Assembly: GCA_002403785.1 (NCBI GenBank)
Contig: DHIM01000277.1
Location: forward strand, 1-5,825
Length of the DNA: 5,825 nucleotides
Source of the DNA: Clostridium sp. UBA4746
GTDB taxonomy: Bacteria; Bacillota; Clostridia; Clostridiales; Clostridiaceae
Direction of reading: 5' to 3'
The notes beneath the pieces are model-generated. The model had not been told where the DNA came from and ran no database searches. It saw nothing but the letters and a program-made list of their open reading frames with translations. A program made the translations under genes and the position numbers. Below are positions 1 through 5,825 of this stretch, piece by piece; the first letter of the stretch is position 1; every line of letters begins with the position of its first letter.

Positions 1-128
1 TCTGCTAAGCCTTTAGTTGCAAGCACTGCTGTTATTGCAGCTGTTAATGTAGTCTTGCCGTGATCTACGTGCCCTATTGTTCCTATGTTTACATGTGGTT
101 TAGTTCTTTCAAACTTTGCCTTTGCCAT
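1..128 (-). CDS. tuf: Translation elongation factor EF-Tu, N-terminal fragment (gene runs off the left edge)
   Basis: EF-Tu is the cytoplasmic GTPase that delivers aminoacyl-tRNA to the ribosomal A site. Only the first 42 codons plus two bases are present. The peptide begins [16 protein letters not shown] and carries the G1/P-loop GHVDHGKT at residues 19-26, followed by [14 protein letters not shown], which is diagnostic of EF-Tu rather than EF-G, IF2 or SelB. The ATG at 128 is set by an excellent Shine-Dalgarno AAGGAGG at 143-137, 8 nt upstream. The gene follows fusA after a 43-nt gap with no visible terminator or good promoter, so it is probably co-transcribed with fusA in the usual str order. 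The remaining roughly nine tenths of the protein lies outside the window, so integrity cannot be judged. The family assignment is near certain. Confidence 0.97.
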   Translation of the reverse strand, partial: MAKAKFERTKPHVNIGTIGHVDHGKTTLTAAITAVLATKGLA

Positions 129-171
129 TTTGTATTCCTCCTTAAATTTGCATATTATCTTATATTGATTA

Positions 172-2235
172 TTATTTATTCCCTATAACTTGTTCTTGAA
201 TGCTCTTTGGAACTGGTTCATACGCAGCAAATTCCATACTGTATACTCCTCTACCTTGAGTTCTTGATCTAAGTGTTGTAGAATAACCAAACATTTCTGA
301 TAATGGAACCATTGCTCTAATTATTTGAGCACCTGATTGAGCTTCCATTCCTTCAATTCTACCTCTTCTTGAATTAATGTCTCCCATAACGTCTCCCATG
401 TACTCTTCTGGAACTGTTACTTCAACTTTCATTATTGGTTCAAGCAATACTGGATCTGCTTTTGCCATACCATTCTTAAAAGCCATAGAACCAGCAACCT
501 TAAATGCCATTTCGTTTGAGTCAACATCATGATACGATCCATCAACTACCTTGACTTTAAAGTTAAGAACTGGGTATCCACCAAGAATACCGCTTTTTGA
601 TGCTTCTTTAATTCCGTTTTCAATTGGTCCTATAAATTCTTTTGGAATAGATCCACCAACAGTACAATTCTCAAACGAGTAAGGTTCCGTAGTTGGTATT
701 AACTCTATCCAACAGTGACCGTATTGTCCACGTCCACCAGATTGTTTAATGTATTTACCTTCTGATTTAACTTGTTTTCGTATTGTTTCTTTATAAGCAA
801 CTTGTGGCTTACCTACATTACATTCAACTTTAAATTCTCTTTGAAGTCTGTCAACAATGATTTCTAGATGAAGTTCACCCATACCACCAATTATTGTTTG
901 ACCAGTTTCTTGATCAGTGTGCGTTTGGAAAGTTGGATCTTCTTCAGAAAGCTTTGCAAGAGACATACCCATTCTTTCTTGACCAGCTTTTGTTTTTGGT
1001 TCAATAGCTACATGAATAACTGGATCTGGGAATACCATGGTCTCAAACAATATTGGATGATCTTCATCACATAAAGTTTCTCCAGTAGTTGTATTTTTAA
1101 GTCCAATTACTGCACCTAATTCCCCTGCACGTAATTCATCAACTTCTTCTCTGTGATTAGCATGCATTTTAACTAGTCTACCAACTCTCTCTTTTTTACC
1201 TTTGTTAGCGTTTAATACATATGTACCAGTTTTCATTATGCCTGAGTACACTCTTGCAAAACAAAGTCTACCAACAAAAGGATCTGTAGCAATTTTGAAT
1301 GCTAATGCTGCCATTGGCTCATCATCGCTTGGGTGTCTTTCCATTGGTTCACCTGAATCAACATCTTGACCTTTTATAGCTGGTATATCAAGTGGTGATG
1401 GCATATACTCTATAACTGCATCTATCATCATTTGAACACCTTTGTTTTTGTATGAAGAACCACAGATTACAGGTACTATTTCATTATTGATAACACCTTT
1501 TCTTAATGCTGCTTTTAATTCTTCTTCACTTATTTCTTCACCATCAAGATATTTCATCATAAGATCTTCATCTAGTTCAGCTATTGCTTCAACCATAGCT
1601 GCTCTATATTCTTCTGATAACTCTTTCATATCTTCTGGAATTTCTATTTCTTCTATTTGTGTTCCTAGATCATCCTTATAGACTTCTGCAATATTTCTAA
1701 TTAAATCTACAATTCCGAGGAACCCTTCTTCTTTACCTATTGGAAGCTGTATTGGAACTGCATTAGCATGAAGTCTTTCTCTCATCATGTCCACAACTCT
1801 ATAGAAATCAGCACCCATTATGTCCATCTTGTTAACATATGCCATTCTTGGAACATTATACTTAGTGGCTTGTCTCCACACTGTTTCAGACTGTGGCTCA
1901 ACTCCACCTTTTGCGCAGAATACTGAAACTGCACCATCAAGGACTCTTAAAGATCTTTCAACTTCAACTGTGAAATCTACGTGCCCTGGTGTATCAATAA
2001 TATTTATATTATAACCCTTCCAGAAGCATGTTGTAGCCGCAGATGTTATTGTAATACCTCTTTCTTGTTCTTGTACCATCCAATCCATGGTAGCTCCACC
2101 ATCATGAACCTCACCAATTTTGTGCGTTTTTCCTGTATAGAATAATATACGTTCAGTTGTTGTTGTTTTACCAGCATCAATATGAGCCATAATACCTATG
2201 TTACGGAATTTATCTAAAGAATATTGTCTATCCAC
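172..2235 (-). CDS. fusA: Translation elongation factor G
   Basis: EF-G is the ribosomal translocase GTPase; with RRF it also helps recycle ribosomes. The 687-residue product has the normal family length. Visible G-domain motifs are G1 AHIDAGKT (17-24), the switch I segment RGITITSA (59-66), G3 DTPGH with the catalytic histidine (81-85) and G4 NKMD (135-138). Phe88, at the position where fusidic-acid resistance changes occur in other EF-Gs, is the wild-type residue. Domain IV is recognisable from [11 protein letters not shown] (499-509) and the decoding-centre tip loop [11 protein letters not shown] (569-579); the C-terminal domain has RRGRIEGM (623-630) and ends with GRGVYSMEF (661-669). The start is GTG: the in-frame sequence upstream reaches a TGA within 18 nt, and the next in-frame ATG (codon 16) would remove the start of the G domain. 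The gene follows rpsG after 73 nt and precedes tuf. It appears intact. Residue 2 is Asp, where many relatives have MARQ or MPRE, which is a minor oddity. Confidence 0.98.
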   Translation of the reverse strand: MDRQYSLDKFRNIGIMAHIDAGKTTTTERILFYTGKTHKIGEVHDGGATMDWMVQEQERGITITSAATTCFWKGYNINIIDTPGHVDFTVEVERSLRVLDGAVSVFCAKGGVEPQSETVWRQATKYNVPRMAYVNKMDIMGADFYRVVDMMRERLHANAVPIQLPIGKEEGFLGIVDLIRNIAEVYKDDLGTQIEEIEIPEDMKELSEEYRAAMVEAIAELDEDLMMKYLDGEEISEEELKAALRKGVINNEIVPVICGSSYKNKGVQMMIDAVIEYMPSPLDIPAIKGQDVDSGEPMERHPSDDEPMAALAFKIATDPFVGRLCFARVYSGIMKTGTYVLNANKGKKERVGRLVKMHANHREEVDELRAGELGAVIGLKNTTTGETLCDEDHPILFETMVFPDPVIHVAIEPKTKAGQERMGMSLAKLSEEDPTFQTHTDQETGQTIIGGMGELHLEIIVDRLQREFKVECNVGKPQVAYKETIRKQVKSEGKYIKQSGGRGQYGHCWIELIPTTEPYSFENCTVGGSIPKEFIGPIENGIKEASKSGILGGYPVLNFKVKVVDGSYHDVDSNEMAFKVAGSMAFKNGMAKADPVLLEPIMKVEVTVPEEYMGDVMGDINSRRGRIEGMEAQSGAQIIRAMVPLSEMFGYSTTLRSRTQGRGVYSMEFAAYEPVPKSIQEQVIGNK

Positions 2236-2243
2236 TATTTGTT

Positions 2244-2250
2244 CCTCCCC
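2244..2250 (-). promoter_or_regulatory. Ribosome binding site of fusA (supports the GTG start)
   Basis: The minus strand reads GGGGAGG here, 8 nt upstream of the GTG at 2235. Its spacing and strength support GTG as the true start, since no in-frame ATG lies between the upstream stop and codon 16. Confidence 0.85.
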
Positions 2251-2259
2251 TCACGAGTG

Positions 2260-2289
2260 ATTTTAAATTTGACAAAACTGTCTTGGCAA
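2260..2289 (-). promoter_or_regulatory. Possible internal sigma-A promoter in front of fusA
   Basis: On the minus strand TTGCCA (2289-2284) and TAAAAT (2265-2260) are separated by 18 nt, giving 5/6 matches to each consensus hexamer. Initiation would fall near 2253, leaving a short leader that still contains the fusA Shine-Dalgarno. The -35 lies inside the hairpin described at 2273-2305. In AT-rich DNA such a match can arise by chance and there is no extended TG, so this is only a candidate for extra fusA-tuf transcription. Confidence 0.3.
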
Positions 2290-2305
2290 AGCCAAAACAG
2301 TTTTG
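2273..2305 (-). other. Strong intercistronic stem-loop between rpsG and fusA
   Basis: Bases 2291-2305 pair with 2273-2287 to make, in the transcript, a continuous 15-bp stem (one G-U pair at 2296/2282) closed by a UUU triloop. It starts three nt after the rpsG stop codon. It is the longest perfect stem I found in any gap. The sequence after the stem is UCAAAUUUAAAAUC rather than a run of U, so it is a poor intrinsic terminator, and fusA and tuf must be expressed past it unless a second promoter serves them. Plausible roles are partial attenuation, an mRNA processing or 3'-end protecting structure for the ribosomal-protein part, or uncoupling of fusA translation from rpsG. The structure is clear; the function is inferred. 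Confidence 0.75.
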
Positions 2306-2308
2306 ATA

Positions 2309-2923
<615 letters not shown>

Positions 2924-3304
2924 TTATTTTTTTTGCTTTGGTCTCTTAGTACCATATTTAGATCTACTTTGTAGTCTGTTAGCAACTCCAGCAGAGTCTA
3001 ATGTTCCTCTGATGATGTGATATCTAACTCCTGGTAAATCCTTAACTTTTCCACCTCTTATAAGTACAACACTATGTTCTTGTAAGTTGTGGCCTACACC
3101 TGGTATATAAGCAGTAACTTCGTATCCGTTTGTAAGTCTAACTCTAGCTACTTTTCTTAATGCTGAGTTTGGCTTTTTAGGAGTTGTTGTTTTAACTACT
3201 GTACAAACACCTCTTTTTTGTGGACAATCTTTTAATGCTGGTGCAGCAGATTTTGTTGTTAATGTCTTTCTGCCTTTTCTTACTAATTGGTTAATAGTTG
3301 GCAT
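2924..3304 (-). CDS. rpsL: 30S ribosomal protein S12
   Basis: S12 is a core 30S protein at the decoding centre, controlling accuracy and the response to streptomycin. The 126-residue product begins [13 protein letters not shown] and contains [17 protein letters not shown] (41-57), [15 protein letters not shown] (71-85) and [14 protein letters not shown] (87-100), with a basic tail [11 protein letters not shown]. Lys43 and Lys88, whose replacement gives streptomycin resistance or dependence in other bacteria, are both wild type, so a sensitive S12 is expected. Asp89, the residue beta-methylthiolated by RimO in some bacteria, is present. The ATG at 3304 has a GGAGG at 3316-3312, 7 nt upstream. 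The gene lies 116 nt downstream of the L7Ae-like gene and 144 nt upstream of rpsG. The last codons contain eight consecutive A bases just before the TAA stop. The gene is complete and ordinary. Confidence 0.98.
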   Translation of the reverse strand: MPTINQLVRKGRKTLTTKSAAPALKDCPQKRGVCTVVKTTTPKKPNSALRKVARVRLTNGYEVTAYIPGVGHNLQEHSVVLIRGGKVKDLPGVRYHIIRGTLDSAGVANRLQSRSKYGTKRPKQKK

Positions 3305-3347
3305 GATTTCACCTCCCCATTTTTATAAGCTAATGTTATTTATATCA

Positions 3348-3385
3348 ATGCATCGTAACATAACTAAACAGCTATGTTACCGCAT
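3348..3385 (-). other. Stem-loop in the rpsL leader
   Basis: In the transcript GUAACAUA (3380-3373) pairs perfectly with UAUGUUAC (3362-3355) around a 10-nt loop. A lower 4-bp stem AUGC/GCAU (3385-3382 with 3351-3348) is set off by an asymmetric 1/3 internal loop. The element ends about 30 nt before the rpsL Shine-Dalgarno. No U tract follows, so it is not a terminator. It competes with the pairing listed at 3362-3408. A role in rpsL control is inferred from position only. Confidence 0.5.
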
Positions 3386-3408
3386 GGATATATCTATATT
3401 ATTTAGTT
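3362..3408 (-). other. Alternative pairing in the rpsL leader, competing with the main stem-loop
   Basis: AACUAAAUA (3408-3400), transcribed first, can pair over 9 bp (one G-U) with UGUUUAGUU (3370-3362), which forms most of the loop of the stem-loop at 3348-3385. The two stems interleave and share base 3362. With no linker between the third and fourth strands a simple H-type pseudoknot looks sterically unlikely, so they are better seen as mutually exclusive. The stem is AU-rich and could be a chance match. Confidence 0.35.
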
Positions 3409-3420
3409 GCTAGCATTAAT

Positions 3421-3663
3421 TTAATCTTCAAGACGCAATGCTGTTGCTGATGCAACATCTATATCGCAAAGATTACCTAGTTCTTTCATTGTGTCTACAA
3501 ATATTATTTGCAGGGAATTAACTTTTGCTAGTTTTAAAATAGGATCAGTAATACTACTATCAGCATCTTTGGCTATATACAAAACCTTACCCTGACAATT
3601 CTTTAACGCTTTTAGGGTTTGTTTAACTCCAACGACCTTCTGACCTACAATTTTACCTACCAT
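3421..3663 (-). CDS. rplGB: L7Ae/L30e-family small ribosome-associated RNA-binding protein (YbxF type)
   Basis: This 80-residue protein belongs to the L7Ae/L30e/S12e/Gadd45 fold, whose members bind kink-turn RNA; the B. subtilis protein in the same operon position, YbxF (RplGB), is a k-turn binder of about the same length. Visible signatures are VGVKQTLKALKN (11-22), which forms the RNA-contacting start of a helix in the family, YIAKDADSSITDP (29-41) and VDTMKELGNLCDIDVASATAL (56-76). It has no signal peptide or membrane segment and should be cytoplasmic. The start is ATG at 3663 with AAGGGAG (3676-3670) upstream, a weaker site than those of its neighbours. It is the first gene after the promoter at 3746-3774 and precedes rpsL, as is common in Firmicutes. 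Its exact cellular role is poorly known even in model species. The symbol is transferred by synteny and similarity remembered from B. subtilis. Confidence 0.9.
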   Translation of the reverse strand: MVGKIVGQKVVGVKQTLKALKNCQGKVLYIAKDADSSITDPILKLAKVNSLQIIFVDTMKELGNLCDIDVASATALRLED

Positions 3664-3692
3664 TTCTAACTCCCTTCATAATTACAATCACA

Positions 3693-3718
3693 AGATATAT
3701 CTAATTTAAGATACATCT
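3693..3718 (-). other. Leader stem-loop upstream of the L7Ae-like gene
   Basis: Two near-identical 10-mers on the minus strand, AGATGTATCT (3718-3709) and AGATATATCT (3702-3693), are separated by TAAATT. Because each is nearly self-complementary they pair with each other over all 10 bp (one G-U), forming a stem with a 6-nt loop about 20 nt after the predicted transcription start and 16 nt before the Shine-Dalgarno. A perfect 10-bp DNA palindrome, GATTTAAATC, lies just upstream at 3723-3732. The element could be an RNA structure or a pair of DNA half-sites; no U tract follows. Function is not known. Confidence 0.5.
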
Positions 3719-3745
3719 ACTCGATTTAAATCACACACAAGGTGT

Positions 3746-3774
3746 ATTTTATCATTTTAGCAACACCCTGTCAA
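3746..3774 (-). promoter_or_regulatory. Sigma-A promoter for the str genes
   Basis: The minus strand has TTGACA (3774-3769, full consensus), a 17-nt spacer and TAAAAT (3751-3746, 5/6), preceded by TGA, i.e. an extended -10. Initiation is expected near 3738, giving a leader of about 75 nt before the L7Ae-like gene. The promoter begins 11 nt after the rpoC stop and no terminator separates it from rpoC, so the downstream genes are probably served both by this promoter and by read-through from rpoC. The short inverted repeat GGTGT/ACACC (3741-3745, 3763-3767) brackets the -10 and could be incidental. Confidence 0.85.
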
Positions 3775-3785
3775 CTAGTTACAAC

Positions 3786-5825
3786 TTATACTTCTAAATC
3801 ATTTTGGATTTCTAGCTTCTCATCATCTTCAGTATTAATTTTTATAGTTCTATATCTTGTCATACCAGTACCCGCAGGTATTAGCTTACCAATTATTACA
3901 TTTTCTTTTAATCCAAGTAACGGATCAATTTTACCTTTAATAGCAGCATCAGTAAGTACTCTTGTTGTCTCTTGGAACGATGCTGCTGACAAGAATGATT
4001 CTGTTGCAAGTGCAGCCTTGGTTATTCCTAATAAAGAAATTTTGCCTACAGCTGGTACGCCACCCTCCGTTTCAATTTTTGTATTAGCATCTTCAAAAGC
4101 AAAAATATCTACTAGGTTTCCTGGAAGTAATTCAGTATCTCCAGATTCTTCAACCTTAACTTTCCTTGTCATCTGCCTTACAACAACCTCTAAATGTTTA
4201 TCATTAATATCAACACCTTGAAGTCTATAAACTTTTTGTACCTCTGATGATAAATAATTTTTAACTCCATTGACGCCTTTAATTCTTAAGATATCATGTG
4301 GATTAACTGAACCTTCAATTATCTCATCTCCAGCTTCAATTCTATCACCATTTGCTACTTTCAATCTTGATCCAAATGGTATATCATAACTTAATTCTTC
4401 TCCTGCATCACCATTTACAAAAACAACTCTCTTTTTCTTAGTATCTTCCATTTTAACAGTACCGCATACATCACTTACTATTGCGAGTCCCTTTGGCTTT
4501 CTAGCTTCAAATAATTCTTCAACTCTTGGAAGACCTTGAGTTATATCTGAACCAGCTACTCCACCTGTATGGAATGTTCTCATTGTAAGCTGTGTTCCCG
4601 GTTCACCTATAGATTGAGCCGCAATTATTCCAACTGCTTCTCCAATATTAATTTTTTGAGACGTTGCCATATTCATACCATAACATTTTGCACAAACTCC
4701 AATTTTAGCTTTGCATGTAAATACTGACCTAATCATGACTTTTTTTACACCAGAACTTTGAACTTCTTCAGCTAAATGTATATCCATATATTCACCCTTA
4801 GGAACTATTACCTTGCCTGTCTTTGGATGAATAATATCTTCAGCTGAATATCGCCCAGTTAATCTCTCAACTAACTGTTCAATTACCTCACTACCATCAC
4901 AAATTTCTGAAACTTCAAAACCTTCATTTGTTCCACAATCTTCATGACGTACGATAACATCTTGACATACATCAACAAGTCTTCTTGTTAGATATCCTGA
5001 ATCGGCTGTTTTAAGTGCAGTATCTGCATTACCTTTTCTAGCTCCATGTGTTGAGATAAAATACTCTAATACGTCTAGTCCATCTCTAAAAGATGATCTA
5101 ATAGGTAATTCAATTATTTTACCGGATGGATTAGCCATAAGGCCTCTCATTCCTGCTAGTTGTTTGATCTGACTCCTAGACCCTCTGGCACCAGAATCTG
5201 CCATCATAAATATTGGATTGAATTTATCCAAACTATCCATTAATGCATTTGCTACATCTTCTGTTGTCTTAGTCCATTTTTCTATTACTCTTTGATATCT
5301 TTCTTCCTCAGATATAAATCCTCTTCGGTACATTTTCTCGATTTTATTAACAGTCTCATCAGCATCTTTAAGCAATGCTTTTTTAGCTTCTGGAACCACC
5401 ATGTCTGATGTCGCAACTGTAATTGCTCCAATTGTTGAGTAATGATATCCTTTAGCCTTTATTTTATCTAACATCTTAGAAGTTTCTGAAGGACCATATT
5501 TCAAGTAGCATTTATCAATAATACTACCAAGATTTTTCTTACTTACTAAGAAATCTATTTCTAATTTTAATTCATTACCCGGAATGCTTCTATCAATAAA
5601 GCCTAAATCCTGAGGTATTGTTTCATTAAAGATCAATTTTCCTGGTGTAGTTTCTATAATTCCCGATATATTAACACCATCGTGTACACCAAATAATTTA
5701 ACTTTAATTTTTGCATGAATATCTATATCTTTTACTCCATAAGCCATTATTACTTCATCTGGTGATGAGAATGCTCTTCCCTCACCTTTAGCACCATCTT
5801 TATCGATAGTTAAATAGTAAGCACC
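3786..5825 (-). CDS. rpoC: RNA polymerase beta' subunit, C-terminal part (5' end beyond the right edge)
   Basis: RpoC forms the catalytic clamp of RNA polymerase. The frame is open to the edge of the window, giving 679 residues starting [11 protein letters not shown]. The family's usual length in Firmicutes is near 1,200, so the N-terminal zinc site, clamp and the catalytic NADFDGD motif lie outside. In this fragment I see [19 protein letters not shown] (about 212-230), the bridge helix [20 protein letters not shown] (246-265), the second zinc site (Cys297, Cys371, Cys378, Cys381), and the trigger loop [16 protein letters not shown] (407-422) with its active-site His419. The trigger loop continues directly into [16 protein letters not shown], without the large insertion found in Proteobacteria. 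The jaw and C-terminal [17 protein letters not shown] (616-632) follow, then a short acidic tail. An ATG at 5747 is internal, not the start. The gene precedes the str genes and presumably follows rpoB. Confidence 0.98.
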   Translation of the reverse strand, partial: GAYYLTIDKDGAKGEGRAFSSPDEVIMAYGVKDIDIHAKIKVKLFGVHDGVNISGIIETTPGKLIFNETIPQDLGFIDRSIPGNELKLEIDFLVSKKNLGSIIDKCYLKYGPSETSKMLDKIKAKGYHYSTIGAITVATSDMVVPEAKKALLKDADETVNKIEKMYRRGFISEEERYQRVIEKWTKTTEDVANALMDSLDKFNPIFMMADSGARGSRSQIKQLAGMRGLMANPSGKIIELPIRSSFRDGLDVLEYFISTHGARKGNADTALKTADSGYLTRRLVDVCQDVIVRHEDCGTNEGFEVSEICDGSEVIEQLVERLTGRYSAEDIIHPKTGKVIVPKGEYMDIHLAEEVQSSGVKKVMIRSVFTCKAKIGVCAKCYGMNMATSQKINIGEAVGIIAAQSIGEPGTQLTMRTFHTGGVAGSDITQGLPRVEELFEARKPKGLAIVSDVCGTVKMEDTKKKRVVFVNGDAGEELSYDIPFGSRLKVANGDRIEAGDEIIEGSVNPHDILRIKGVNGVKNYLSSEVQKVYRLQGVDINDKHLEVVVRQMTRKVKVEESGDTELLPGNLVDIFAFEDANTKIETEGGVPAVGKISLLGITKAALATESFLSAASFQETTRVLTDAAIKGKIDPLLGLKENVIIGKLIPAGTGMTRYRTIKINTEDDEKLEIQNDLEV

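Noticed and set aside
129..171. A separate promoter or terminator between fusA and tuf
   Set aside because: The 43-nt gap shows only the tuf Shine-Dalgarno and AT-rich sequence with no stem and no paired hexamers.
2924..2934. Run of eight A (minus strand) at the end of rpsL as a programmed slippage site
   Set aside because: It encodes the normal Lys-rich S12 tail and is followed at once by TAA; no functional downstream frame would be gained.
3362..3408. An H-type pseudoknot in the rpsL leader
   Set aside because: The third and fourth strands would have no linker across an 8-9 bp stem, which is sterically implausible; treated as alternative folds.
3741..3767. GGTGT/ACACC inverted repeat as a terminator of rpoC
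   Set aside because: The stem is only 5 bp with a 17-nt loop and no U tract follows; it overlaps the promoter.

Overview
The window is a piece of the rpoC–str ribosomal operon of an AT-rich Gram-positive bacterium, most likely a member of the Clostridia. All genes lie on the minus strand. In transcription order (high to low coordinates) they are: the C-terminal part of rpoC, a small L7Ae/YbxF-type kink-turn RNA-binding protein, rpsL (S12), rpsG (S7), fusA (EF-G), and the first 42 codons of tuf (EF-Tu). The low-GC codon usage, strong AAGGAGG-type ribosome binding sites, an L7Ae-family gene between rpoC and rpsL, and an RpoC trigger loop without the large proteobacterial insertion all point to Firmicutes. 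The genus cannot be fixed from this sequence.

Layout: rpoC enters at the right edge (5825) and stops at 3786. The 122-nt gap after it holds a near-consensus sigma-A promoter (TTGACA, 17 nt, TAAAAT with an extended TG) and a stem-loop in the resulting leader. The L7Ae-like gene occupies 3663-3421. A 116-nt gap follows that can adopt two competing RNA folds, then rpsL (3304-2924). A 144-nt structured gap holds a GAAA-tetraloop hairpin and a doubtful 24-codon ORF. rpsG follows (2779-2309, GTG start). Three nt after its stop there is a 15-bp hairpin overlapping a possible weak promoter. fusA runs 2235-172 (GTG start), and after a 43-nt gap tuf starts at 128 and leaves the left edge. No gap exceeds 150 nt.

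The genes form a transcription/translation module: RNA polymerase beta', two small-subunit proteins that shape the decoding centre and the 3' major domain of the 30S, the two elongation GTPases, and a small protein of a ribosomal/k-turn-binding family. The coding genes look ordinary and intact. I found no mobile element, CRISPR array, tRNA or rRNA gene, or foreign gene. What merits a second look is in the intergenic RNA: a separate promoter for the str part, and a potential structural element in each of the four larger gaps, at positions where autogenous or polarity control of this operon would be expected.
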